Positions 1 through 8,078 of a stretch of 16,202 bases of DNA are shown here, piece by piece. Under the pieces are notes generated by a model. It ran no database searches and had not been told where the DNA came from. It worked only from the letters and a program-made list of their open reading frames with translations. A program made the position numbers and the translations under genes. The stretch comes from CAZMUQ01 sp964569845. GTDB lineage: Archaea > Thermoproteota > Bathyarchaeia > Hecatellales > Hecatellaceae. How positions within the stretch are numbered: position 1 is the first letter of the stretch; each line of letters starts with the position of its first letter. The stretch spans positions 1 to 16,202 of the forward strand of contig CAZMUQ010000024.1 of assembly GCA_964569845.1 (NCBI GenBank), given 5' to 3'.

Positions 1-482
1 TCCCTATAAAACTGCTTTATTATTTCATCTTTTTCAATTAAAACACTACAGTAATGGCAACGTAAAACTACAGGATCCTCGTTTTCCACGTAAAAAAGTT
101 GTTTAACTGGTTCTTGGCTGTTAGTTATGCATCTTTGATTTGGACACCTAATAATATCCTTAACAATGCTTGGAAGTTTAACCTGCTCCTTTTTTATAAC
201 CTTAAAATCTCTGATAATGTTTATTGTTGCCTTTGGTGCAACTAAAGCTATCTCTGCAACTTCTTTAGGGCTAATTTCTCTTCCCTCAATTTTAACAATA
301 TCTTTTTTCCCAAGCTTTTTACTTGGAACATTCATTAAAATACTTACAATGAAACCTTCACGCCCAGAAATATTAAGAATTCTTAAAACTGCTAAAGCTG
401 TTCCACTTGTAATATGGTCTATAACAGTGCCTTCACGGATTTTTTCTACACGTAGTTGCCTTCCACTTTCTAATTCTACCAT
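1..482 (-). CDS. pyrI: Aspartate carbamoyltransferase regulatory chain PyrI (3' end beyond window)
   Basis: Regulatory chain of aspartate carbamoyltransferase, which binds nucleotide effectors and holds catalytic trimers together in the first committed step of pyrimidine synthesis. The reverse strand reads from ATG at 482: residues about 9-100 are the allosteric domain, with the family-typical run VEKIREGTVIDHI and later GREGFIVSILMNVPSKKLGKKD. The C-terminal zinc domain shows two Cys pairs, CPNQRC and CHYC, the four zinc ligands of the family. No stop is reached in 160 codons; archaeal PyrI is usually about 150-155 residues, so only a few residues should be missing. It is transcribed away from pyrB, whereas pyrBI is normally co-directional. 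Identification is secure; the end is unseen. Confidence 0.95.
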   Translation of the reverse strand, partial: MVELESGRQLRVEKIREGTVIDHITSGTALAVLRILNISGREGFIVSILMNVPSKKLGKKDIVKIEGREISPKEVAEIALVAPKATINIIRDFKVIKKEQVKLPSIVKDIIRCPNQRCITNSQEPVKQLFYVENEDPVVLRCHYCSVLIEKDEIIKQFYR

Positions 483-543
483 CAAATATATCTAGTTTAA
501 CCTAAAATTTAACTGTGATGATGGCCGGGTGAAAGGGGTTAAT
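483..543. promoter_or_regulatory. Divergent pyrI/pyrB promoter region
   Basis: This 61-base AT-rich spacer separates the two divergent pyr genes and must hold both promoters. On the plus strand, AAATATATC (484-492) is a possible TATA box for pyrB, and AAAGGGG just before 544 is a ribosome site. On the minus strand, TTAAATTTTAGG lies about 20-30 bases before the pyrI ATG, so pyrI mRNA may be leaderless. The box positions are inferred by eye. Confidence 0.45.
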
Positions 544-1461
544 ATGTTTAAAGGGAGGGATATAATTTCTATAAGGGATTTTTCAAGGGAAGAAATAGAC
601 CATCTTCTTAAGGTAGCTGAAGAAATAGAAAAAACGCCACAAGAAAAGTTAAAAATACTTTCTGGAAAAATTATGGGACTTCTATTTTTTGAGCCAAGCA
701 CCAGAACAAGATTAAGTTTTGAGGTTGCAATGAAAAAGCTTGGTGGAGAGGTTATAGGCTTTAGTGAGCCTACAGCATCTTCAGTTGAGAAAGGTGAAAC
801 TCTTGCAGATACTGTAAGAGTTGTTGAAAACTATGTTGATGTTATAGTTCTACGTCATCCTTTAGAAGGTTCAGCAAGAATGGCTGCTGAATATGCATCT
901 ATACCTGTAATAAATGCAGGTTCAGGAGCTGAAGAACATCCAACTCAAGCTTTCCTAGATTTATACACCATATTTAAGGAAAAAGGAAGAATTGACGGGT
1001 TAAAAATAGGGATTTTAGGCGATTTAAGATATGGTAGAACAGTTCACTCTTTAACCTATGCCCTATCCATGTACAACATTGTACTATACTTAATATCACC
1101 TGAACAATTAAGAATACGTAGAGAAGTTCTTGAAGCAATCAAAAATAAGATTGAAGTTAAAGAATCTTTGAATGTTGAAGATGTTATTGGGGAGCTAGAT
1201 GTTCTATATGTAACAAGAATTCAGAGAGAACGCTTCCCAGACATATCAGAATACGAGAAAATTAAAGGGGCATATAAGATAACAACCTCAACCCTACAAA
1301 AATGTAAAGAAGACCTCATACTTTTACATCCTCTTCCAAGAGTTAACGAAGTTAGTCCTGAAGTTGACGAAACTAAGCATGCAAAATACTTTAAACAGGT
1401 AAAATATGGCTTGATTATTAGAATGGCATTACTTGGACTAGTTTTAGGGGCATTAGAATAA
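544..1461 (+). CDS. pyrB: Aspartate carbamoyltransferase catalytic chain PyrB
   Basis: Catalytic chain that joins carbamoyl phosphate and L-aspartate to give N-carbamoyl-aspartate in pyrimidine synthesis. The carbamoyl-phosphate loop STRTR is at residues 52-56, followed by SFEVAMKKLGGEVIGF, the active-site loop SVEKGE near 80-85, VLRH near 102-105, HPTQAFLDLYTI from 132, and the C-terminal HPLPRVNEVSPEVDETKHA. All key residues I can place are present, and 305 residues is normal for the family. I chose ATG 544 (MFKGRDIISIRDFS) because homologues begin this way and AAAGGGG lies just upstream; an in-frame GTG at 529 would add five residues. It probably forms the usual PyrB-PyrI complex with the divergent neighbour. 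Confidence 0.96.
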   Translation: MFKGRDIISIRDFSREEIDHLLKVAEEIEKTPQEKLKILSGKIMGLLFFEPSTRTRLSFEVAMKKLGGEVIGFSEPTASSVEKGETLADTVRVVENYVDVIVLRHPLEGSARMAAEYASIPVINAGSGAEEHPTQAFLDLYTIFKEKGRIDGLKIGILGDLRYGRTVHSLTYALSMYNIVLYLISPEQLRIRREVLEAIKNKIEVKESLNVEDVIGELDVLYVTRIQRERFPDISEYEKIKGAYKITTSTLQKCKEDLILLHPLPRVNEVSPEVDETKHAKYFKQVKYGLIIRMALLGLVLGALE

Positions 1462-1521
1462 AAATAAACATAAACATTATAACTATTGTTGCCCCATTAA
1501 TTTATGGCTAATTAGAACCCT

Positions 1522-1555
1522 AAATATAAACCTCCCCCAACAAGTACAACTGTAC
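1522..1555 (+). promoter_or_regulatory. TATA box and inverted repeat upstream of the cysteine-rich gene
   Basis: AAATATAAA (1522-1530) is a good archaeal TATA box about 35 bases before the ATG at 1562, which implies a very short or absent leader. Between them lies GTACA-AC-TGTAC (1544-1555), a perfect 5-bp inverted repeat at the expected transcription start. This is a position where archaeal repressors often bind. Both elements are seen in the sequence; regulation is inferred. Confidence 0.4.
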
Positions 1556-1561
1556 AATATA

Positions 1562-1813
1562 ATGGTGAAGTGTAAATTGGGGCAGACTCTTAAAGGTAGG
1601 AAAACATGCTTAAAATGTAAATTTTATAGGATGGTTGCAGACGATGAAAGGAATAGAACATCCCTAGATTTATGCTTAAAAAAGGGACCCCTACCTGCAG
1701 CTTACACCTTTAGCGACTTATGTTGTAGTGGAAGCTCATGCACATTTATTCTAACTCTTAAATGCTTAGAGGAAATTGCCGAGAAATGCGAATATTATGA
1801 GGAGGAAACTTAA
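1562..1813 (+). CDS. Small cysteine-rich protein, unrecognised (83 aa)
   Basis: I do not recognise this protein. It has nine cysteines in 83 residues: C4, C16, C19 (CLKC), C38, C54, C55, C60, C68 and C76. This pattern could bind zinc or an iron-sulfur cluster. The N-terminal half is basic and the C-terminus acidic (EYYEEET). There is no signal peptide or membrane segment, so it should be cytoplasmic. It stands alone with its own TATA box, about 100 bases after pyrB and 115 before the HMG-CoA-synthase-like gene, both on the same strand. The high cysteine content and the promoter argue for a real gene. No function can be assigned. Confidence 0.7.
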   Translation: MVKCKLGQTLKGRKTCLKCKFYRMVADDERNRTSLDLCLKKGPLPAAYTFSDLCCSGSSCTFILTLKCLEEIAEKCEYYEEET

Positions 1814-1845
1814 GAAATAAAAAACTAGGATGAAAAGATTAAGAA

Positions 1846-1860
1846 GGTTAAATATATAAG
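1846..1860 (+). promoter_or_regulatory. TATA box for the synthase-like/thiolase operon
   Basis: GGTTAAATATATAAG is a strong archaeal TATA box with a purine-rich stretch before it. It lies about 70 bases ahead of the TTG start at 1928, so the transcript would have a leader of roughly 45 bases. A GGTGG ribosome site at 1916-1920 then sits 7 bases before the TTG. Confidence 0.55.
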
Positions 1861-1927
1861 TGTGATAAATGTTATGTATTTTTCAATCAAGAAATAAAAA
1901 CAAAAAGAATAGTGTGGTGGTTAAAAA

Positions 1928-3370
1928 TTGGTTGATATTTTAGCTTATGGTGCATACATTCCACTTTGGAGAATTAGCAGGGATGAAATTGCTAGAGGTG
2001 CGGGGGTTCCATCTGCTGGTGGTGAAAAAGCTGTTGCTTCATGGGATGAAGATAGCTTATCAATGGCTGTTGAAGCTGGAGTTGATTGTTTAGGTGAACA
2101 GTTAAACCCTAAGGAGATCGATGCCTTATACTTTGCATCAACAACCTCACCATTTAAAGAAAAGCATGCATCCTCAATAATAGCTTCAGCATTAGACCTT
2201 AGAAGAGATGTAGTAACTATAGATTTCGCAGGTACAACAAAAGCAGGCACTACAGCATTAAAAGCTGCAGCTGATGCTGTTAAGGCAGGCTCAGCAAAAA
2301 AGGTTTTAGTTGTAGCTGGAGAATGCATGGTTTTAACTCCATCCACAGATTTTGAACAAGTTTGCGGGGATGCTGCAGCAGCAATCCTAGTTGGTAAGGA
2401 GGATGGTATAGCTGAAATAAGTGATTTTGTATCCACAATAGAACCTATACCTGGACCTTGGAGGCGAAGTACAGATACACTTCCACAAAGATTTGAATCA
2501 AAACTTGATTTAAGATACGGCTTTATTAAGTCAACTGTTAGTACTATGCAAAGCCTTCTTAAAAAGTATAACCTCTCAATTAAAGATTTCTCTAAGCTTG
2601 TTTTTAATGCTCCAGATCCAAGAGGCTACCTTGAAGTTATGAGAAGTATGGGGGCGGATGTTAAACAGCTTCAAGACCCCCTATTTACAAATGTAGGTAT
2701 AACAGGCGCAGTACACCCCCTACTTTTGCTTGTTGCAGCTTTAGAGAGTGCTAAAGCTAATGAGAAAATTTTATGTGCAGGTTATGGGGATGGTTGTGAT
2801 GCTTTTTATGTTGAAACAAAAAAGAAGGTTGAGGAGTTAAAGGGTACTAGAAGAGCAACAACAGTTTACGTAAAATCTAAGCGTATGCTTGCAACCTATG
2901 AAGAATATCTAGATTTTAGGAAGCTTCGTGAAAGAGCACAGCCAGAGTATCCTAGAGCTTCAATTGTAAAGTATTGGAGAGATGAAAAAGCAGTTCTTCC
3001 ATTCTATGGTATGAAGTGTAAGAGCTGCGGCTCAATAACTTATCCTATAGGTAGATGTTGTGTTGTATGTGGTGCAAAAGATAATTATGAGGAAGTTAAA
3101 ATTGCAAGACGTGGAAAAGTTTACACTTTCACCTTTGATTATTTATGTGGTCCTGGAAGCGCTGTTGGAGAATATGCTGCACTTAACCCTGCAATAAGAG
3201 TTGTTGCAGATATGGAGGATGGTTGTAGACTTTTCCTTGAACTTACAGATTGTAAACCTACCCCTGAAGAAGTATATATAGATATGCCTGTAGAACTAAC
3301 ATTTAGGTTGATGAATGAAAGAACAAACTTTAGGTTTTATAGTTGGAGGGGGAGGCCTGTAAGAAGTTAA
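1928..3370 (+). CDS. HMG-CoA-synthase-like protein fused to a DUF35 zinc-ribbon/OB domain; catalytic residues absent
   Basis: Residues 1-300 have the thiolase-fold layout of archaeal HMG-CoA synthase (AYGAYIPLWRI, DEDSLSMAVEA, GDAAAAILVG, GYGDGCDAF). Residues 355-480 are a DUF35 module with zinc ligands C364, C367, C378 and C381, then an OB-like fold. Archaea normally encode synthase, thiolase and DUF35 as three separate adjacent genes whose products form one complex; here two are fused. By eye the catalytic triad is missing: the family Glu (GSESHPY) aligns with STTSPF at 71-76, the nucleophile (FACKAGT) with FAGTTKAGT at 100-108, and the His (FHQP) with FNAP at 226-229. It is therefore unlikely to make HMG-CoA; a structural partner of the downstream thiolase is more likely. 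The TTG start follows GGTGG. Confidence 0.82.
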   Translation: MVDILAYGAYIPLWRISRDEIARGAGVPSAGGEKAVASWDEDSLSMAVEAGVDCLGEQLNPKEIDALYFASTTSPFKEKHASSIIASALDLRRDVVTIDFAGTTKAGTTALKAAADAVKAGSAKKVLVVAGECMVLTPSTDFEQVCGDAAAAILVGKEDGIAEISDFVSTIEPIPGPWRRSTDTLPQRFESKLDLRYGFIKSTVSTMQSLLKKYNLSIKDFSKLVFNAPDPRGYLEVMRSMGADVKQLQDPLFTNVGITGAVHPLLLLVAALESAKANEKILCAGYGDGCDAFYVETKKKVEELKGTRRATTVYVKSKRMLATYEEYLDFRKLRERAQPEYPRASIVKYWRDEKAVLPFYGMKCKSCGSITYPIGRCCVVCGAKDNYEEVKIARRGKVYTFTFDYLCGPGSAVGEYAALNPAIRVVADMEDGCRLFLELTDCKPTPEEVYIDMPVELTFRLMNERTNFRFYSWRGRPVRS

Positions 3371-3389
3371 GTAATGGAGGTGGAAAAGT

Positions 3390-4559
3390 ATGGTTGGAAG
3401 TATAAAGGATAAAGTTGCAATAATAGGAACAGGAGTTACAAAGTTTGGAGAAATATGGGAAAAAGACCAGGAAGATTTACTTGTAGAGGCTGTTTATGAA
3501 GCTGTTAATGAAGCAAATGTAGACCTTAAAAGGGATGTTGAAGCTATATGGGTTGGAACCCAGTACCATTTCACAGGAATGTCAGGTGCAATTTTCTCAG
3601 ACGCATTAAAAGTTTTTGGTAAACCTGTTACAAGAGTAGAAAACTTCTGCGCTTCAGGTATGGATGCTGTTAGAAATGCTGCTTATGCTGTTGCATCAGG
3701 AATGTATGATATTGTAATTGCTTGTGGTGTTGAGAAAATTTTAGATTATGGTGGAAGAGGATTACCTTTAGCTGGTGGTGAACTTCACCCAGTAATGGGC
3801 TGGTCCTCTGCACCTGCAATGTTTGCTTTAGTTGCAAATAGAGCTTTTAAGGTTTGGGGTTGGACCAAAGAAGACCTTGCAAGAGTTTCTGTTAAAAACC
3901 ATTATAATGGTGCACGTCATCCCAAAGCTCACTTTAGAAGAGAAATAACCATTGAAACAGCTTTAAGAGCACCTATGATAGCTTACCCGTTAGGCTTATA
4001 TGATTGCTGTGCAATGTCTGATGGGGCTGCAGCTGTTATTTTAACCAGACCTGAAATAGCTAAAAAATATGTTGGAGATAACTATGCAGTAATTAAAGCT
4101 TTAGGTATGGCTGTTGAAACACTAGGACCATGGTATAGACCTAGTGAAAGCTTCTTAAGCTTCCCTGCAAATGTTAAAGCTGCTGAAGCTGCATACAAAG
4201 AAGCTGATATAGAAGATCCACGTAAAGAACTAGATTTTGGAATTGTTCATGATTGCTTCACTATTACTGAGCTTATAAACTATCAAGATATGAAGCTATG
4301 TAAACCTGGTGAAGCTGCAAGTCTTATACGTGAAGGGGTTACAGCAATAGATGGAGATTTTCCAATAAATCCTGATGGAGGCTTAAAATGTTTTGGCCAT
4401 CCTATAGGAGCTACTGGCTGCAGAATGACTGTTGAACTTACAAGGCAAGTGCTTGGTAGAGCTGAAGGTTTACAAGTTAAAAATGCTGAAGTAGGATTTG
4501 CCCATAATCTTGGTGGAGCATATACTGTAGCAACAGTACTTATTGTTGGAAGGAGGTAA
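3390..4559 (+). CDS. Thiolase (acetyl-CoA C-acyltransferase, SCP2-type)
   Basis: Thiolase that makes or cleaves a 3-ketoacyl-CoA, for example acetoacetyl-CoA. The nucleophilic C87 lies in ENFCASGMDAVRNA, and the catalytic His337 in GGLKCFGHPIGATG. The C-terminal motif is HNLGG (372-376) rather than the CxGxG of classical biosynthetic thiolases, as is usual for the SCP2/archaeal branch. Length, 389 residues, is normal. A strong GGAGGTGG ribosome site (3376-3383) precedes ATG 3390, only 19 bases after the fused synthase-like gene, so the two are an operon and probably one complex. Because the partner seems catalytically dead, the mevalonate pathway is not assured; a substrate-specific ketoacyl-CoA thiolase like BbsAB is an alternative. 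Confidence 0.92.
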   Translation: MVGSIKDKVAIIGTGVTKFGEIWEKDQEDLLVEAVYEAVNEANVDLKRDVEAIWVGTQYHFTGMSGAIFSDALKVFGKPVTRVENFCASGMDAVRNAAYAVASGMYDIVIACGVEKILDYGGRGLPLAGGELHPVMGWSSAPAMFALVANRAFKVWGWTKEDLARVSVKNHYNGARHPKAHFRREITIETALRAPMIAYPLGLYDCCAMSDGAAAVILTRPEIAKKYVGDNYAVIKALGMAVETLGPWYRPSESFLSFPANVKAAEAAYKEADIEDPRKELDFGIVHDCFTITELINYQDMKLCKPGEAASLIREGVTAIDGDFPINPDGGLKCFGHPIGATGCRMTVELTRQVLGRAEGLQVKNAEVGFAHNLGGAYTVATVLIVGRR

Positions 4560-4602
4560 CTTTTTAACTTAAACTTTAAATTTTTTGATAAACCTTCTTT
4601 TA

Positions 4603-4702
4603 NNNNNNNNNNNNNNNNNNNNNNNNNNNNNNNNNNNNNNNNNNNNNNNNNNNNNNNNNNNNNNNNNNNNNNNNNNNNNNNNNNNNNNNNNNNNNNNNNN
4701 NN
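4603..4702. other. Assembly gap of 100 N
   Basis: Exactly 100 undetermined bases, the usual placeholder for a scaffold join of unknown length. It removes the promoter and the first roughly 30 codons of sufC. Adjacency of the thiolase to sufC depends on scaffolding. Confidence 0.99.
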
Positions 4703-5374
4703 GGAGAGGTACATGTACTTTTTGGACCTAATGGAGTTGGTAAAAGTACAATTGTTTATGCTATTCTTGGCTTTCCAGGTTATAAGGTTGTTAAGGGTAG
4801 GATTATTTTTAAGGGTAAGGATATAACGGAAATCCCAACCTATGAGCGTGTAAAGATGGGGATTGGAGTGGCATTTCAACATCCACCAAAAATTAAAGGA
4901 TTAAGGGTTGCAGATATAGTAAATATTTGTGCTAATAGAACTGGTGAGGAAATCAATGAAGATATTTTAAAACTTGTAGATAAACTAAAAATTCCTAAAG
5001 AGTTTCTTCAAAGAGATTTTAATGTTGGCTTTTCTGGTGGAGAAATAAAGAAAAATGAGATTTTACAGTTGATGATTCAAAATCCTGATTTTATAATTCT
5101 TGATGAACCTGACTCCGGTGTTGACATGGAGAATATAGGCTTAATTGGTGAAATAATGAGCAGGTTACTTGAAAGAAATTTAATGCCAAGTTTAAGAAGA
5201 AAAGCTGGACTGTTAATAACTCATTCCGGATATATTTTAAGATTTGTTAAAGCTGATAGAGCTCATGTTCTACTTAATGGTAGAAAAGCTTGCTCAGGGA
5301 ATCCTGAGGAAATATTAAGAAATATTATGGAAAGAGGTTACGAAGAATGCATAAAAAGATGCCTAATAGAGTAG
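4703..5374 (+). CDS. sufC: Fe-S cluster assembly ATPase SufC (5' end lost in assembly gap)
   Basis: ABC-type ATPase of the SUF iron-sulfur cluster assembly scaffold, cytoplasmic, working with SufB/D. The frame is open from the gap edge. It shows Walker A GPNGVGKST, the Q-loop context GVAFQHPPKIKGL, the signature FSGGEIKKNEILQL typical of SufC, Walker B FIILDEPDSGVD and the switch histidine ITHSG. About 30 N-terminal residues are missing because of the gap, not mutation. The last 28 bases overlap the start of sufB, so translation is probably coupled. Compact spacing suggests one sufCB operon whose promoter lies in or before the gap. Confidence 0.95.
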   Translation, partial: GEVHVLFGPNGVGKSTIVYAILGFPGYKVVKGRIIFKGKDITEIPTYERVKMGIGVAFQHPPKIKGLRVADIVNICANRTGEEINEDILKLVDKLKIPKEFLQRDFNVGFSGGEIKKNEILQLMIQNPDFIILDEPDSGVDMENIGLIGEIMSRLLERNLMPSLRRKAGLLITHSGYILRFVKADRAHVLLNGRKACSGNPEEILRNIMERGYEECIKRCLIE

Positions 5375-6528
5375 AAAAAGAAGATGATAATATTTTAGAA
5401 GGCGGAAAAGAAAAATCTATATCCTCATTACAGGATATTCCTGAACAGTTTAAAGATAAACTTACATGTATTGGTTTTAGTTTTAATGAGGATGAAAGGT
5501 CAGGATCCTACGTTCAATTTAACCGTTCACCCATATTTTCAAGAGCAAGAATAAGTGGTGTTGAAGTTTTAAGTATAATTGAAGCTTTAGAAAGATATGA
5601 ATGGCTTAAAGATTATTGGTGGAAAATTTTACCCTCAAATTTAGATGAATATACACGTTTAGCTAATGAAAAGCTAACTTATGGATACTTTATAAGAGTT
5701 AAGCCAAAAACAAGAATAATACTTCCAATTCAAGCATGCCTTTTCATATCTAAACCTAAAATTTCTCAACATGTTCATAACATAATCATTGCTGAAGAAG
5801 AATCAGAGCTTCACATAATCACAGGGTGTGCTACAGCTCCCCATGTAACATCAGCTTTACATGTAGGTGTTTCAGAGTTTTACATTAAAAGGGGTGCAAA
5901 AGTAACTTTTACAATGATTCATAGCTGGGGGAAAAATATTGAAGTTAAACCTAGAACAGGAGTATTAGTTAAAGATGATTCATCATTTATAAGCAACTAT
6001 GTTTGCCTAGGACCTGTAGGAAATCTTCAAATGTACCCTACAGCCTACTGTGCTGGAGAAAATGCTAAAGTAACATTTCAATCCATAATTCTAGCTTCAG
6101 AGAATTCCGTAATGGATGTTGGTTCAAGAGTTCACCTTAAAGCTAGAAATAGTAGAGCAAATATAATTTCTAGGGCTGTTGCAAAAGATTACGGGGAAAT
6201 TTATGCTAGAGGGCATCTTATAGGTGAAAATGCTGATGTTAAAGGATACCTAGAGTGTAGAGGAATAATGCTCTCGGATACAGCAAAAATTTATGCTATA
6301 CCTGAGCTTGAAGCAAAAGCTAAAGATGTAAACCTAGCACATGAAGCAGCTGTTGGTAAAATTGCTGAAGAAGAAATACTGTACCTTACTGCTAGAGGAT
6401 TAACACCTGATGAAGCAACAACAGTTCTTATTGGTGGATTTTTAAGGCTTAACCTTGAAGACCTACCTCAAAAATTAAGATTTGAAGTTTCAAGAATGAT
6501 GAAAACAATTATCGAAAAAGCCTTCTAA
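5347..6528 (+). CDS. sufB: Fe-S cluster scaffold protein SufB/SufD family (minimal SufCB system)
   Basis: Scaffold subunit on which SufC-driven iron-sulfur clusters are built. It has the right-handed beta-helix core of the SufB/D family and a C-terminal helical part. YLECRGIML appears to match the essential Cys region of bacterial SufB, and AHEAAVGKIAEEEILYLTARGL carries the His-Glu pair typical of SufB rather than SufD. At 393 residues it is about 100 shorter than bacterial SufB, which fits the short two-gene archaeal SufCB (SMS-like) form. ATG 5347 is preceded by AGAGGT with 8-base spacing and overlaps sufC by 28 bases; ATG 5359 is a possible alternative. The stop overlaps the convergent acyl-CoA synthetase gene by four bases, and GATTTTTT just beyond could terminate transcription. 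Confidence 0.9.
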   Translation: MHKKMPNRVEKEDDNILEGGKEKSISSLQDIPEQFKDKLTCIGFSFNEDERSGSYVQFNRSPIFSRARISGVEVLSIIEALERYEWLKDYWWKILPSNLDEYTRLANEKLTYGYFIRVKPKTRIILPIQACLFISKPKISQHVHNIIIAEEESELHIITGCATAPHVTSALHVGVSEFYIKRGAKVTFTMIHSWGKNIEVKPRTGVLVKDDSSFISNYVCLGPVGNLQMYPTAYCAGENAKVTFQSIILASENSVMDVGSRVHLKARNSRANIISRAVAKDYGEIYARGHLIGENADVKGYLECRGIMLSDTAKIYAIPELEAKAKDVNLAHEAAVGKIAEEEILYLTARGLTPDEATTVLIGGFLRLNLEDLPQKLRFEVSRMMKTIIEKAF

Positions 6529-8000
6529 CCCTGATTTTTTATAATATCAGACTGCCTAAATTTACGTTTCCAGTAATCTATAAGTCTTCTCAAAGCTTTT
6601 GCAGCCCTATCAGGTGTAGGAAAAACAGGTATACCTTCCTCCACCAGTTTTCTCCTAAACCTACCAATGCTTCTCCACTTCCATCTTTTAATTTCATCTT
6701 CATCAACCTCACCTGTACCAACAACTACAACAACAGGTTTACCATCCCTTTTTAGCTTTATAATATCTTTAACATGTCCTTCAACCCATAAATCCCAAAC
6801 ATCGCTAGGTAAAGGGTCATCCTCAGTTATATTTGCAACATAAAAATCAGCTTTCCCAGCTTCACCAGCAATTCTTAAGATTTCAAAGGGGGACATTGGA
6901 GAATCTTGGAGAATTGAAGCATCTATAGGATTTTTAAGCCAATCCCAGACAATTGGTGCAATTTCTTTAAGCTTTTCCCTAACCTGTAAAGGTAAATCTG
7001 GAAGTTCAAAACCTTTTTCCTCCCATAAATCTGCTGAAAGTACACTTTTACCTCCACCTCCACCAGCAATAAAAACTCTTTTACCTGTTATTGGTGGAAG
7101 GAAGCTAAAAGCAACAACCTGGTCTACAAGCTCATGAAGAGTTTTAACTTCAACAACATTACATTGCTTAAAAACAGCTCTCCAAACATCCATTGAACCT
7201 GCAATTGAGGCAGTATGAGATAAAATTGATGATGCTCCTGCTCTACTTCTACCACCTTTAAGAACAACAACAGGTTTCTTTTTTGCAGCGTAGGCTAAAG
7301 CATCCATAAACTTTTTCCCATTTTTAACCCCCTCAACGTAAAAAGCAATAATTTTTGTTTTAGGATCTTGTGCAAAATAGTATAAAAGTTCAGATTCATC
7401 TATATCTAAAGCATTACCATAACTTACAACCTTAGTAAAACGTAAACCTCTTAAAGCACCATAACGTACAAACTCGCTTGAAGCCCCACCACTCTGAAAA
7501 ATTCCTCCAACAAAACCTTCTTCCTTTGGAAAATCATAGTTAAAAGATAAACCGATCTTTGGATTATAGAGACCCATACAATTTGGACCTAAAATTCTAA
7601 CACCAAAACTTTTAGCTTTTTCTAATATCTCCTCTTCAAGCTTAACTCTATCTTCTCTTCCAGTTTCCTTCATTCTAGCAGTAAAAAGATGTAAAAGTTT
7701 AACATTTTTAATGTGACATTCCTCAAGAAGACTTAAAACCTTTTCAGCCGGAATACAGCAAATAACGTAATCTATATTTGACTCTGGAATATCTCTAAGC
7801 CTTGGATAAACTTTAAGTCCAAAAATTTCCTTAAGGCTTGGATTTACTGGGAAAATTTTTCCTGGAAAACCATAATCTAGAAGGTGGCGTGTATAATGGT
7901 ATCCTGCTGAGATAGGATTTGATGAGGCTCCAATAATAGCAACAGAATTAGGATTAAAAAGTTTATCAATGCTATAGAATTTTTCATTTAAATTTTTCAT
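6525..8000 (-). CDS. Acyl-CoA synthetase (NDP/ADP-forming) alpha subunit
   Basis: CoA-binding and ligase part of an ADP-forming acetate/acyl-CoA synthetase, which makes ATP from acyl-CoA in archaeal fermentation. The N-terminal Rossmann domain has SVAIIGASSNP, followed by ILGPNCMGLYNP, the FQSGGASSEFVRYGALRG region, VVLKGGRSRAG and the phosphorylated histidine in ILSHTASIAGS (residue about 262). The C-terminal ligase subdomain contains FIAGGGGGKSVLSAD. No ATP-grasp beta domain is present or encoded nearby, so the beta chain must lie elsewhere. I prefer ATG 8000 (491 residues), since the conserved region begins about 15 residues later; a TTG at 8018 would add six residues. The substrate is not predictable. 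Confidence 0.88.
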   Translation of the reverse strand: MKNLNEKFYSIDKLFNPNSVAIIGASSNPISAGYHYTRHLLDYGFPGKIFPVNPSLKEIFGLKVYPRLRDIPESNIDYVICCIPAEKVLSLLEECHIKNVKLLHLFTARMKETGREDRVKLEEEILEKAKSFGVRILGPNCMGLYNPKIGLSFNYDFPKEEGFVGGIFQSGGASSEFVRYGALRGLRFTKVVSYGNALDIDESELLYYFAQDPKTKIIAFYVEGVKNGKKFMDALAYAAKKKPVVVLKGGRSRAGASSILSHTASIAGSMDVWRAVFKQCNVVEVKTLHELVDQVVAFSFLPPITGKRVFIAGGGGGKSVLSADLWEEKGFELPDLPLQVREKLKEIAPIVWDWLKNPIDASILQDSPMSPFEILRIAGEAGKADFYVANITEDDPLPSDVWDLWVEGHVKDIIKLKRDGKPVVVVVGTGEVDEDEIKRWKWRSIGRFRRKLVEEGIPVFPTPDRAAKALRRLIDYWKRKFRQSDIIKNQG

Positions 8001-8078
8001 CAAGAACCATAACCTCAAGAAAATATCAAACTTCCTTTTAAAAGCTAATTAAGCAAAGTTTAAAAATTTTAAGTATCC

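Noticed and set aside
166..495. Plus-strand frame of 109 codons
   Set aside because: Antisense shadow of pyrI, whose zinc and allosteric motifs are clear on the other strand.
515..521. Perfect box C sequence GTGATGA between pyrI and pyrB
   Set aside because: No box D at a suitable distance; it lies in the pyr promoter spacer.
1945..2436. Minus-strand frame of 163 codons
   Set aside because: Shadow of the synthase-like gene; Ala/Ser/Thr-rich composition with no domain.
4283..4882. Minus-strand frame of 199 codons
   Set aside because: It runs through the N gap and is antisense to both the thiolase and sufC.
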